Source of the DNA: Azospirillum sp. TSH64
Lineage (GTDB): Bacteria; Pseudomonadota; Alphaproteobacteria; Azospirillales; Azospirillaceae
Direction: 5' to 3'
Assembly: GCF_003116035.1 (NCBI RefSeq)
Contig: NZ_LGQW01000015.1
Coordinates: 3,182 to 67,181, forward strand
DNA length: 64,000 bases
Each line of letters begins with the position of its first letter. The first letter of the stretch is position 1. The translations under genes were made by a program, and so were the position numbers. The notes beneath the pieces are model-generated. The model did not search any database. It worked only from the letters and a program-made list of their open reading frames with translations, and had not been told where the DNA came from. Of this stretch, positions 49,606-58,285 are shown one piece after another.

Positions 49606-51150
49606 TCAGAAAGCCTTCAGCTTCTTCCAGGCGAACACCACCATGCGGGCCAAGAGCCAGCCGTGGGTGAAGCGGGAGATCTGGGTTTCGCCATAGCTGC
49701 GGTCGGCGTAGCGCACCGGCACCTCGACGATCTTCAGGTTCTGCTTGGCAGCGCCGAAGATCAGGTCGAAGTCGCCGAACGGGTCGAAGTCGCCGAAGTA
49801 ATGGCGGTTGGCGACGATGGTCTCGTAATCCTTGCGCCACAGCACCTTGGTGCCGCACAGCGTGTCGGTGAAGCGCTGGTTCAGCAGGAAGGAGAAGATG
49901 CGCGCGAAGGCCCGGTTGGCCAGGAAGTTCAGGAAACGCATCGCCTCCGGCGCCATCGGGTAGACGAGCCGCGTGCCGTTCACGAATTCGCCGCGCCCCG
50001 ACACCATCGCCTGGTAGAATTTCCCCATCGTCTCCGGCGGCACCGTCAGGTCGGCGTCGAGGATGATCAGGATGTCGCCGCGCGCCACATTGAAGCCGGC
50101 GCGCACCGCGTCGCCCTTGCCCTTGCCGGGCTGCTTCATGACCTTGATGTCCCAGTCGGGATAGGCGTCGCGGACTCGCAGGCATTCCTCGTAGGTGTTG
50201 TCCTGGCTGTTGCCCTCGACATAGATCACCTCGACGTCGGGAGCGAAGCGGGGCAGCCGGCGGATGGCGTTCTCGATGTTGCCGCGCTCGTTGCGGCAGG
50301 GGATCAGCACGGTGACCGAAGCCGGCTTGCCGTCGACCGTCACCGCCTCGACGGTGGGTTGCGGCCGGGCGACGACATAGTTGCGCACGCACAGCCGGCG
50401 GATGCCGGGCAGGGGGGCGATGTAGCGGTTGACCAGCGTGCCGAGCCCGAGCAGCCGCTTCGGGATCAGCTGGCGCCATTCGCGGCGCACCGGCTCCCAG
50501 CCGGCCAGATCCAGCAGGTTGACGATGTCGCTGGTCGACAGCCAGTTCTGCTTGCCCTGCGGCATGCGCATCCCGAGCTTCTCCGCCGCCCACAGAATCG
50601 GTTCCCAGACGCGCGAATGGTAGCTGACGATGATGCGGGTCTTCGGCGTCGCGACCCGGCGCAGCAGGCGCAGCGTCTCCTCGATGTCGTCCAGGAAGCC
50701 GATGGTGCCCGACAGCAGGATGTGGCTGAACGGCCCTCCAATGGCCGCTATGCTGTCGATGGTCGCCGGATCCTCGGCATCGGCGGCGATCAGCTCCAGC
50801 TGCGGATGGCGGGCCTTGGCCTCGGCGATGGTCGCCGGGCTGAGGTCGATGCCGACGCCGCGCGCCGGCTTCAGCGCCGCCAGCGTGTCGCCGACGCCGC
50901 AGCCGATCTCCAGCACCGTCGCCCCTTCCGGAATCAGGAAGCGCAGATAGGCGCGGTCGGCGTCATGGAAGGCGCGGTTGCGCTCGGCCCAGCGGTCGCG
51001 CAGGGGAGCCATGGCGTCGAACAGCGAACGGATGCGCTGCTGGCGCGGGGAGAGGCCGCGCGTCCCGGCAGCGGCGTGGGGCGTGGCATCCGGCATGGCA
51101 GCCGTCACGGTGACGGGCTGGGAAAGCGTCGAGGTCGGCTGGTCGGTCAT
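49606..51150 (-). CDS. SAM methyltransferase fused to GT2 glycosyltransferase
   Basis: In this 514-residue fusion, residues about 60-200 have a class I methyltransferase fold: GATVLEIGCGVGDTLAALKP (SAM loop), GVGIDLSPATIAEAKARHP, then FSHILLSGTIGFLDDIEETL. Residues about 280-510 are a GT2 domain of the dolichol-phosphate-mannose-synthase type: VTVLIPCRNERGNIENAIRR, GDILIILDADLTVPPETMGK (DAD metal motif) and GDFDPFGDFDLIFG. The start at 51150 overlaps the upstream membrane protein's stop (ATGA). Such a fusion probably makes a polyprenyl-linked sugar or lipid and also methylates a partner. Confidence 0.87.
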   Translation of the reverse strand: MTDQPTSTLSQPVTVTAAMPDATPHAAAGTRGLSPRQQRIRSLFDAMAPLRDRWAERNRAFHDADRAYLRFLIPEGATVLEIGCGVGDTLAALKPARGVGIDLSPATIAEAKARHPQLELIAADAEDPATIDSIAAIGGPFSHILLSGTIGFLDDIEETLRLLRRVATPKTRIIVSYHSRVWEPILWAAEKLGMRMPQGKQNWLSTSDIVNLLDLAGWEPVRREWRQLIPKRLLGLGTLVNRYIAPLPGIRRLCVRNYVVARPQPTVEAVTVDGKPASVTVLIPCRNERGNIENAIRRLPRFAPDVEVIYVEGNSQDNTYEECLRVRDAYPDWDIKVMKQPGKGKGDAVRAGFNVARGDILIILDADLTVPPETMGKFYQAMVSGRGEFVNGTRLVYPMAPEAMRFLNFLANRAFARIFSFLLNQRFTDTLCGTKVLWRKDYETIVANRHYFGDFDPFGDFDLIFGAAKQNLKIVEVPVRYADRSYGETQISRFTHGWLLARMVVFAWKKLKAF

Positions 51151-52313
51151 CGCGAAAAATCCGTGGGAAAGGCCTCAGCCCCGCCGGGAGCGGTCTGAAG
51201 GGACGTTTGGTCGGCCGTTTGGGACGGTGTCTGGGCCGGTGTCCGGTGGTCTGGCTGGATGGCGGTCTCGTTGCGCAGCAGCAGCCAGAAGACGCCGCCG
51301 GGCAGCGACAGGACGGCAATCGACAGTCCGATCAGCAGCGAGACCAGAAGGGCCGCGTCGGCATTGAAGCCGAGCAGCGCGAAGCCGGCGACCATCGCGC
51401 CCTCGCGCACGCCCCAGCCGCCGAGCGAGACGGGCAATGCTGCGGCGACGATGGCGGCCGGCACGATGGCCAGCCCATCGAGCCAGCCGACCGGCAGGCC
51501 GACGGAGCGGGCGAACAGGATGGTGGCGCCGATGGTGGCGAGGTGGACACCGATGCTGTGGCCCAGCGCCGCCCAGGCGGCCGGGTTGCCGCCCATGGCG
51601 CGCAGCTGCGCCACGGCGGTCCACACCGTCCGCCCCAGCGCCCCGTCGCGCAGCCGCTTCGGGATCGGCAGCCGGTCGCGCGGGATGCGCCCGGCCAGCA
51701 GCAGAAGCCCCATGGCCACCGCCAGCACCAGCGCCCCGGCCAGCACGGTGGCGGCGACGGCGGGCGGTGCCACCGCGGCCAGATGCGGCAGCCCGACCAG
51801 CCCGATCAGCACGACGCCCAGCAGGGCCATCAGCCGGTCGACCAGCAGGGCCAGCATCACCGGGCCTGCGGGATGGCCGAGCCGCCAGGTGAACCAGCCG
51901 CGCAGCAGGTCGGCCCCAACCGATCCCGGCAGGATCTGGCCGAGGAATCCGCTGGCCATCTGCAGGCGGAAGGCGGTCCAGCGGGTCAGCGAGAATCCGG
52001 CGGCGCGGCCGACCGACCGCCACCGCTGCGAGGCGAAGGGGAGGGTCAGCGCCTTCACGGCGAAACCGGCGGCGAACAGCAGGGGATCGGCGGCCGACAG
52101 GCGCGCGGCGATGCCGGACCAGTCGGCTCCGGCGGCGAGCGCGCCCAGCACCGCGACCGTCACCGCCAGCTTGACCAGCACCGGCCACCGCCGTCCGGCC
52201 GGCTTCTCCGGATCCGGTTGGCCTGGGCTGGGTTGCCCCGGACCGGGAGCCGGGCCGGAACCGGGCTTCGCCGATTGGGCGAAGGGGGTGTCGAGCAGAG
52301 CCTGGGCCATCAT
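51147..52313 (-). CDS. UPF0104/lysylphosphatidylglycerol-synthase-type membrane protein (flippase-like)
   Basis: The protein is about 388 residues, with at least seven hydrophobic segments: VLVKLAVTVAVLGALAAGAD, TLPFASQRWRSVGRAAG, RWTAFRLQMASGFLGQILPG, LALLVDRLMALLGVVLIGL and GLAIVPAAIVAAALPVSLGG. The ILPGSVGADLLRGW and GGWGVREGAMVAGFALLG motifs mark the UPF0104/YbhN-MprF membrane domain. Family members move lipids or lipid-linked sugars. Overlap with the downstream methyltransferase-GT2 gene supports a joint role in a lipid-linked glycan. The ATGATG at 52313 was chosen; a GTG at 52376 would add 21 residues. Confidence 0.8.
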   Translation of the reverse strand: MMAQALLDTPFAQSAKPGSGPAPGPGQPSPGQPDPEKPAGRRWPVLVKLAVTVAVLGALAAGADWSGIAARLSAADPLLFAAGFAVKALTLPFASQRWRSVGRAAGFSLTRWTAFRLQMASGFLGQILPGSVGADLLRGWFTWRLGHPAGPVMLALLVDRLMALLGVVLIGLVGLPHLAAVAPPAVAATVLAGALVLAVAMGLLLLAGRIPRDRLPIPKRLRDGALGRTVWTAVAQLRAMGGNPAAWAALGHSIGVHLATIGATILFARSVGLPVGWLDGLAIVPAAIVAAALPVSLGGWGVREGAMVAGFALLGFNADAALLVSLLIGLSIAVLSLPGGVFWLLLRNETAIQPDHRTPAQTPSQTADQTSLQTAPGGAEAFPTDFSR

Positions 52314-52442
52314 TCCCGCATGGAAATCCGGGTGCCGCGGGACAGCGGCGCCGAACGGGCCGTTGTAACGGCTCACGCCCGGCTTGTCACCCGGTCAGGC
52401 GGGAGAGGGGGCTGGCGGGCAGGGGGGCTGGCGGAAGGGGAA

Positions 52443-53411
52443 TCAGCCTGCCGTGCGCCCGGCCGCCCCTTCCTTGAGGATCGACATGACCGTATCGACC
52501 AGCTTGCCGGCATTCTCCTGGACATAGCCCGGTTCGCTTCTCGACTGGATCATCAGCCAGGGCTGGGCGCTCGTCCCCTGCTCGGGATCGAAGAAGCCGA
52601 GCCGAGCCTTGGACTTCTGGAATTCCGAATGGTGCTCGCTGTCAGCCCGCATCGCGGCACCGAACGCACCATTGTCCACCGCCGCCTGCGACGCCGCGGC
52701 ATCGGGACCGTTCAGCATGTCGACCAGACCGGCCTTGACCTCGTCGGCCGACATCTTGCCCAGCTTGTCGAAGGCCCGGTTGTCCAGCCAGATCTCCACC
52801 TGCTTGTCGTCGGTTCCCTGGGATCCCGGCAGGAACAGCGTGATCAGGGAGGATTTGTCCCAGCCTTCCGGCGGTACCGACGCTCCCGATTGACGTTTGG
52901 CTTCCCAGTCCTTCACCTCCTGGGATTTTTCCGGCATGGCGATGCCCCTCGACACCGCCTGCCGCTCCACGACCTTGCCGATCTCGCCACTCAGCAAGAC
53001 GTTGCCGGTGCTTTCGCCCTCCGCCTCGAAGCCGAACTGGCTGCGCAGCGACTGCATGCTTTGTCGGATGAATTCTCCTCTCGCCAGGTGATAATCCATG
53101 ACCTTCTCCATGCGCGCACTCATCGCCTTGAAATCCGCGAAACTGAGCTCGCCTTCGATCTTCAGCTGGACCGGCGGTGCGGACGGACCTCCCGGAGCGT
53201 CGGCTGCCCCGGTCATCTTCGAGATCGCCTGTGCCGACAACGACACCGTATCGCCCGCAGTCTTGGTCTGGGGCGAGGCTGGCGACGCGGTCTTGGAGGA
53301 TGCGGGAGAGGAGGATGGAGCAGGAGGAGGCGCGGAAGGCGGTGCCGACTTCAGCTTCGTCAGCAACGAGAGCGGCGACATGGCGCCTTCCGGTATAACC
53401 TTGGCAACCAT
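52443..53411 (-). CDS. Hypothetical protein with Pro/Ala/Ser-rich N-terminus
   Basis: The 322-residue protein is unrecognised by family. Residues about 23-50 are low complexity (PSAPPPAPSSSPASSKTASP). Then GDTVSLSAQAISKM, a pattern seen near the N-terminus of various alphaproteobacterial proteins of unknown role, is followed by ELSFADFKAMSARMEKVMDY and a long mixed alpha/beta domain with SSLITLFLPGSQGTDDKQVE. There is no signal peptide or membrane segment. GGGGGGATAAC precedes the ATG. It stands alone, upstream of a convergent-looking beta-helix gene on the same strand. Confidence 0.72.
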   Translation of the reverse strand: MVAKVIPEGAMSPLSLLTKLKSAPPSAPPPAPSSSPASSKTASPASPQTKTAGDTVSLSAQAISKMTGAADAPGGPSAPPVQLKIEGELSFADFKAMSARMEKVMDYHLARGEFIRQSMQSLRSQFGFEAEGESTGNVLLSGEIGKVVERQAVSRGIAMPEKSQEVKDWEAKRQSGASVPPEGWDKSSLITLFLPGSQGTDDKQVEIWLDNRAFDKLGKMSADEVKAGLVDMLNGPDAAASQAAVDNGAFGAAMRADSEHHSEFQKSKARLGFFDPEQGTSAQPWLMIQSRSEPGYVQENAGKLVDTVMSILKEGAAGRTAG

Positions 53412-53546
53412 GTTATCCCCCCCACGAAAGGATGTATCCGTGGAAGGATAACGTCGTTATCGGCTAAAAATTTATTAATTCCTGCAATCTGCGGTAAACG
53501 CCCCTCTCGGTCGAAGGGCGCCCCGGATCGATGATGCCGTGCATGC

Positions 53547-56153
53547 TCACCCCATTCCGGCGGCGGCCAGCATGGCGCTGTCCGGCAACAGGCCCGCCGC
53601 CCCCGCGCGCGCGGGGGCGGGGCTCAGCGCCCGGCCTTCCAGCCGGCCGTTCAGGATGTAGTGCCGCATCGCCGCCGTCAGGTCGCCGCCGGTGGCCGCC
53701 GCCACGTCGGCGTTGGCCGCCAGATAGGCCGAGGCATTGAAACCGGTGCTCCGCCCCTCCGTCCGGCCGCTGCCCAGGTAATGCAGGTCGGCCCGGGTGG
53801 TGTCGGTGCCGAAGGCGGCGGCGAGGTCGGCATTGGCCGCCAGATAGGACAGCGGGTTGAAGCTGACCGTCCGCCCCTCCGCCCGGCCGCTGCCGATGTA
53901 ATGCATCGCCGCCGCCGTCCGGTCGGTGCCGAGGGCGGCCGTCAGGTCGCCATAGGAGGCGATATAGGCCAGCGGATCGAAACTCACGGCTCGCCCCTCC
54001 GCCCGGCCGCTGCCGATGTAATGGGCGGCTCCGGCATCGCCGTTGGCACCGAAAATCGCCGACAGGTCGCCGTAGGAGGCGATGTAGGCCAGCGGGTCGA
54101 AACTCACGCTCCGGCCTTCCGCCCGGCCGCTGGCCGCGTAATGCGCCGCACCGGCGGCGGCGTTGGCGCCGAAGGCGGCCGACAGGTCGGCATAGGAGGC
54201 GATGTAGGCCAGCGGCGAGAAGGCCGGCCCGGCCGCGGCGGCGGGGGTGTTGCCCGTGCCGGTCGCCGGGGCGGTCCCGCTTCCCGATCCTCCACCGGCG
54301 CCGGGGCTGGGGATCCCCGGCACCGTCAGGGGAGCGAAGCCCATCCGGCCCCAATCCAGGTCATGGATGCCCAGCGCTGCCGCAGCACCGCTGCCCAGCC
54401 GGAAATCGCCGGCCGCCGGGTTGGCGAACAGTCCCGACGACAGGGTGTCGCCGCCGTTCAGCCCGCGGATGCCCTGCAGCAGGTTGCCGCTGACGGTGTA
54501 GGAGCCGGGGGTCCAGAACTCCCAGTAATCCGTCCCGGTGGAGGAGGAGATGACGTTGCCGGTCACCCGGTTGTTGCTGAGCAGCCCGATGGTGCCGGCG
54601 CTCGGCACCCATTCCAGCCGGATGAAGCGTTCGCGCGGGTTGGACAGGGTGGCGAAGTTGTTGGTGACGGTGTTGGAATCGCCGCCATGGATGAAGACGC
54701 TGGCCCAGCCGGTGTTCTGGATGAAATTGTCCTGGACGGTGACGCCGTTGGCCATGTCGTCCAGATAGATGCCGAAGCTCTTCTGGCGGTCGAGCCAACC
54801 CGACCCGTCGGTCGCAAGCCCGCCGACGTTGCGGATGTCGTTGCCGCGGATGACCGTGCGGGTGTCGACGTTGGACCGGCCCAGCATCTCGATGGCGCCG
54901 CCGTCGGCGGTCTCGGTCATCGTGTTGTAGAGGCGGTTGTACTCCACCACCGTGTCGGTGTTGACGGTGGCGCCGTCCCAGTTCTTGATCGAGATGCCGT
55001 AGCGCGTGCTGTTGCGGATGTCGTTGCCGGAGATCAGCGTGCCGCTGGTGCCGTAGAGCTGGATGCCGGCGACGTCCTTCAGCACCTCGCCGATGCCATC
55101 CATGCTGTTGGCGCCGATGCGGTTGCCGTTGCTGCCGTAGGTGACCTTGATGCCGCTGGCTCCCAGATGCTCCATCCGGTTGGCTTCGATGGCGTTGGCC
55201 GACGATCCGGTCAGCGTCATCCCGGTGCCGACATTGACGAAGCGGTTGCCGGCGATGCTGTTGCCAGACGCGTTGGTCAGCGTCAGGGCCGAGCCGTCCC
55301 ACGTCGTGTCGGCGAAGGTCAGCCCCTGGAGGGTGACGCCGCTCGCCCCGTTCAGCGAGATGAGCGTTCCCAGCCGCGCCACCACGGCACCCTGGCTCAG
55401 CAGGGCGCCGGGGTCCTGCGGCTTCACCACCAGCCGGCCGGTCTCGGCGCTCCAGGCGAATTCGCCGGTATCGCGGATGAAGGCGTCGTCGTTCAGCAGG
55501 CGGTAGGTGCCGCCGCTGCGCAGGGCGTATTTCGCCGCTTGCGTGAAATTGACGGTCCGGCTGCCGGCATCGATGGAGGCGACGCCGACGATGTTGTCGG
55601 ACAGCCGCTCTGTGTCGAAGGTCTGGACCATCGTGCCGGGCTGCACGCCGGCGGCCAGCACCGCCGCCATCGCCCCGTCGCCGGCGCCGATGCGCAGGCT
55701 GGTTTTGCTGGCGCCGCCGGCCGCCGCCTCCAGCACCGACCAGCCGGACTTGGCATCGCCGGCATTCCAGTCGCCGGTCTGCGCCACCTTCTGCCGGATG
55801 CCGCCGATGGAGAGGTCCAGCCCCGTCGCAGAGGTCGCCGCGGCATAGAGGCCACCGCCGATGGCGGTGAAGCCGCCGACCCGCTCGCCGCCGCTGAACA
55901 CCGGCGTTTCGCCCGGAAAGGCCATGATGCGCACGCCGTTGTCGGCCGCGGTCAGCGTCACCGTGCGGGCCATGGCATAGGTGCCGCCGCGCACATAGGT
56001 GTCGCGGATGCCGGTCGCCCGCATCGCGCCCTGCGCGCGTTCCAGCGTGGCGAAGGGACCGTCGGTGCCGTCGGCGTTGGGGGCCGCCAAACGCCCCGAC
56101 CAGGAATCGTTGCCGTTGGTCGCGACGTAGAAAGCCTGCTGAGTGTCTGTCAT
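53547..56153 (-). CDS. Parallel beta-helix protein with five C-terminal 40-residue repeats
   Basis: The 868-residue protein begins QQAFYVATNGNDSWSGRLAA, the usual start of secreted pectate-lyase-like right-handed beta-helix proteins. Many NxI/GNxxxN coils follow (about 270-560), for example LQGLTFADTTWDGSAL, GNDIRNSTRYGISIKNW and DNFIQNTGWASVFIHGGDSN. After a Gly/Pro/Thr-rich linker (about 620-645), five 40-residue repeats of the FDPLAYIASYGDL type occupy about 646-845. No signal peptide is present, which fits type I secretion. The fold suggests a polysaccharide lyase or epimerase or an adhesin; active-site residues could not be assigned. The gene is 190 bases from an M23-type gene on the same strand. 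Confidence 0.82.
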   Translation of the reverse strand: MTDTQQAFYVATNGNDSWSGRLAAPNADGTDGPFATLERAQGAMRATGIRDTYVRGGTYAMARTVTLTAADNGVRIMAFPGETPVFSGGERVGGFTAIGGGLYAAATSATGLDLSIGGIRQKVAQTGDWNAGDAKSGWSVLEAAAGGASKTSLRIGAGDGAMAAVLAAGVQPGTMVQTFDTERLSDNIVGVASIDAGSRTVNFTQAAKYALRSGGTYRLLNDDAFIRDTGEFAWSAETGRLVVKPQDPGALLSQGAVVARLGTLISLNGASGVTLQGLTFADTTWDGSALTLTNASGNSIAGNRFVNVGTGMTLTGSSANAIEANRMEHLGASGIKVTYGSNGNRIGANSMDGIGEVLKDVAGIQLYGTSGTLISGNDIRNSTRYGISIKNWDGATVNTDTVVEYNRLYNTMTETADGGAIEMLGRSNVDTRTVIRGNDIRNVGGLATDGSGWLDRQKSFGIYLDDMANGVTVQDNFIQNTGWASVFIHGGDSNTVTNNFATLSNPRERFIRLEWVPSAGTIGLLSNNRVTGNVISSSTGTDYWEFWTPGSYTVSGNLLQGIRGLNGGDTLSSGLFANPAAGDFRLGSGAAAALGIHDLDWGRMGFAPLTVPGIPSPGAGGGSGSGTAPATGTGNTPAAAAGPAFSPLAYIASYADLSAAFGANAAAGAAHYAASGRAEGRSVSFDPLAYIASYGDLSAIFGANGDAGAAHYIGSGRAEGRAVSFDPLAYIASYGDLTAALGTDRTAAAMHYIGSGRAEGRTVSFNPLSYLAANADLAAAFGTDTTRADLHYLGSGRTEGRSTGFNASAYLAANADVAAATGGDLTAAMRHYILNGRLEGRALSPAPARAGAAGLLPDSAMLAAAGMG
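53622..54221 (-). repeat. Five tandem 120-bp coding repeats (40 residues each)
   Basis: The string cgcccctccgcccggccgctg recurs with a 120-base period. The protein units have the consensus FDPLAYIASYGDLxAAxG, then HYIxSGRAEGRxVS. Units 1-3 are closest to each other; units 4 and 5 (FNPLSYLAANADL, FNASAYLAANADV) are more diverged. The pattern resembles repeats found in other exported alphaproteobacterial proteins and may be a carbohydrate- or cell-surface-binding module. Confidence 0.88.
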
Positions 56154-56342
56154 TGCCGGATTGCCTTGCCGATACCGGGCAATCTCACGGCAGAAACACT
56201 TAATAAGGAGGTAGCCTCATCCTTTCGGAGATACTCTTTCGTACGAAAACGCGGTGTTCATTTCGTGACAAATGGCCGCGCCGCCGCAGTTGTCACTTGC
56301 CTTGTCTTTTTCGGTGTCTGCGCCGGACTTTACTCAACCCGG

Positions 56343-57395
56343 TCAGCGCAGCTCGACCCTCCGCTCCTCCCGCAGCACCGTTTCTTCGCCATGGCTCAGC
56401 GTCACCGTCACCCGGTAGGAGCCGGTCGCCCAGGGGGCAGGGGCGGGTTTCTTCACCTCGGTGCCGAAGAAGAGGACGGCCAGCGGACGCGGCACCGCGC
56501 CCTCTTTGCGGAACAGGCGGCGGCCGTCTGGGCCGGTCACCTCCAGCGTCACCCGGTCGCCCTGCCGCCCGCCCATCAGCTCCGTCCACACACCCAGCAC
56601 CGGCGTGTCCGCCGGCACAGGCTTGCCGCCATAACCGCCGTTCCGGGCCACCTCCGCCTTCGGCGCCTCGGGCGCCAGACCGGCGCCGAGCACGGCACTC
56701 GACCGGTAGGCGAGCGTCCGGCGCGCCTCGGCGCTCCACAGCGTGCCCGACGGCACCGGCGCGGCGCCCTGATCGGCGGTGCAGGCCGGCGCCTCCGCGG
56801 CCCCGACCTCCTTGCCGGTATAGGGGTCGAGGGTACGGCCGTCGTGGCGGATGCCGAAATCGACATGGGGGAATTCGGTGTTGCCGGACAGCCCGACCTG
56901 GGCCAGCGGCGTGCCGGCCTCCACCCGGTCGCCCGGCTTGACCGCGATGCTGCCGCGTTTCAGGTGGCTGTACTGGGTCTCCCAGCCATTGCCGTGGTCG
57001 ACCACCACCGCATTGCCAGCCTCGCGCCCGGCCGGCGCGCCGCCGCTCTGGCGGATGCTGACGTCGTCCATCCCGTCGCGCACGCGCGCCACCGTTCCGG
57101 GAGCGGCAGCCACCACCGCCACCCCGCGCCGCATCGCCTCCAGATCGGGCAGCCGGAAATCGGTCCCCTTGTGCCCGTCATAGGTCAGCCGCCCGCAGGC
57201 GAAGTCCCGCATCCCCGGCCCCGGATCGGCATCGACGTAATTCTGGACAAAGCAGTCCGCCCCGATCCGGCAGCGCACCGGCACCTCCAGCGCCGGAGCC
57301 CCGGCGGAAAGGGCGGCGGGAGAATCGGCGAAGGCCGCCGATGGCAGCAAGGCCAGGGCGGCAAGACCCCAGCGGTAATGGACCGGCACCCTCAT
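56343..57395 (-). CDS. M23-type (LytM-fold) peptidase-like protein, exported
   Basis: The 350-residue protein has a signal peptide (RVPVHYRWGLAALALLPSAA, cleaved near AFAD). The M23 fold shows the first metal motif in DGHKGTDFRLPDL (HxxxD), AVVAAAPGTVARVRDGM, GNAVVVDHGNGWETQYSHL, AVKPGDRVEAGTPLAQVGLS and TEFPHVDFGIRHDG. The last is the position of the usual HxH, but here it is HVD, so a zinc ligand appears to be replaced by Asp. A ~120-residue C-terminal domain follows (GDRVTLEVTGPDGRRLFRKE). The ATG at 57395 has GAGGGG upstream; longer frames lack a signal. It may be a degraded or altered endopeptidase, or a divisome/envelope activator. Confidence 0.82.
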   Translation of the reverse strand: MRVPVHYRWGLAALALLPSAAFADSPAALSAGAPALEVPVRCRIGADCFVQNYVDADPGPGMRDFACGRLTYDGHKGTDFRLPDLEAMRRGVAVVAAAPGTVARVRDGMDDVSIRQSGGAPAGREAGNAVVVDHGNGWETQYSHLKRGSIAVKPGDRVEAGTPLAQVGLSGNTEFPHVDFGIRHDGRTLDPYTGKEVGAAEAPACTADQGAAPVPSGTLWSAEARRTLAYRSSAVLGAGLAPEAPKAEVARNGGYGGKPVPADTPVLGVWTELMGGRQGDRVTLEVTGPDGRRLFRKEGAVPRPLAVLFFGTEVKKPAPAPWATGSYRVTVTLSHGEETVLREERRVELR

Positions 57396-57523
57396 CCAAA
57401 CCCCTCGCACCATACAGCTCCAGCTTGCTTGATCGTCCCCAACAGGTGGGATGCCTGAGGACATGGGCCAATCTCTGCCGGCTTGCCATTGCAATGTACA
57501 TTACAAAAAGCAATAATTCTGCC

Positions 57524-57778
57524 ATGCACACGATCAGATACACTGCCGCGGCCTTGAAGGCTTTGCGCCGGATACCGCGCAACGTCGCGGATCTGATCCG
57601 TCAAAAAGTGCAGGACGTGGCGGCGGACCCAGCGACAGCCCGAAACGTGAAGAAGCTCAAGGGCCGCGACGGCTACCGGCTGCGCGTCGGAGACTGGCGG
57701 GTCGTCTACGACATCGAGGATGGGGTTCTGGTGTTGATCGTGATCGATGTTGGACCGAGAGGAGGCATCTATGACTAG
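57524..57778 (+). CDS. RelE/ParE-family toxin
   Basis: The 84-residue protein has the RelE fold: HTIRYTAAALKALRRIPRNV, DPATARNVKKLKGRDGYRLR and VGDWRVVYDIEDGVLVLIVI. It should cleave ribosome-bound mRNA when free of its antitoxin. The antitoxin gene overlaps its 3' end by eight bases. An upstream in-frame ATG at 57496 is possible. The 128 bases before it contain TGTACATTACA, an AT-rich sequence that could be the operator. Confidence 0.88.
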   Translation: MHTIRYTAAALKALRRIPRNVADLIRQKVQDVAADPATARNVKKLKGRDGYRLRVGDWRVVYDIEDGVLVLIVIDVGPRGGIYD

Positions 57779-58139
57779 CCCGGCGCAGATCATCCGCGAC
57801 GGCAACGGCAAAGCCGCCTTCGCCGTGCTGCCGATTGCCGAATATGAACGCCTGCTGGAGGCCGCCGACGAAGCCGCCGCGATCCAGGCTTACGATGCCT
57901 ACCGGCATTCCTCACCGGAAACTTTTCCCGACGAGGTCGCGGAACGACTGCTCGAGGGAGAGCACCCTGTGAAAGTGTTCCGCGACCACCGCGGCCTGAC
58001 GCAGACCCAACTCGCCGAAGCCGCCGGCCTCAAGCAGTCCTACGTCTCGCAGATCGAGGCCGGCACGCGGAAGGGCTCGGTAGACGCCTTGAAGCGCATC
58101 GCCGAAGCGCTGCGCGTGGAGTTGGACGACCTGACCTGA
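57771..58139 (+). CDS. XRE-family antitoxin
   Basis: In the 122-residue protein, an N-terminal Phd-like part (AQIIRDGNGKAAFAVLPIAE, YERLLEAADEAAA) is joined to a C-terminal helix-turn-helix. That domain reads VFRDHRGLTQTQLAEAAGLK, QSYVSQIEAGTRKGSVDALK, RIAEALRVELDDL. GAGGAGG precedes the ATG. The overlap with the RelE gene gives translational coupling. It should neutralise the toxin and repress the operon. The toxin-first order, RelE then XRE, is typical of higBA-like pairs. Confidence 0.9.
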   Translation: MTSPAQIIRDGNGKAAFAVLPIAEYERLLEAADEAAAIQAYDAYRHSSPETFPDEVAERLLEGEHPVKVFRDHRGLTQTQLAEAAGLKQSYVSQIEAGTRKGSVDALKRIAEALRVELDDLT

Positions 58140-58149
58140 TCTCCATGCG

Positions 58150-58175
58150 CCCCCTATGCGCCGTCGCATAAGGGG
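58150..58175 (+). terminator. Hairpin after the toxin-antitoxin operon
   Basis: Arms ccccctatgcg and cgcataagggg, one mismatch, with a ccgt loop, lie 11 bases past the antitoxin stop. There is no T run, so it may be a weak terminator or mRNA-stabilising hairpin. Confidence 0.4.
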
Positions 58176-58285
58176 CACCACGTCCGAAATCCGCCCCGTC
58201 CTTATCATCCGAAAGCCACATCGCCAGACGGCATACTCCACCCTGCATCTTCATCGACGACGGCAGCAGGACGGGGACCGACAGC

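Noticed and set aside
53622..54221. A CRISPR array, suggested by regular 120-bp spacing
   Set aside because: The units are in-frame coding repeats without spacer/repeat alternation, and no cas genes occur in the window.
53661..57458. A 1265-codon plus-strand frame
   Set aside because: It is opposite to the beta-helix and M23 genes and has no motif. Long antisense frames are expected in this GC-rich DNA.
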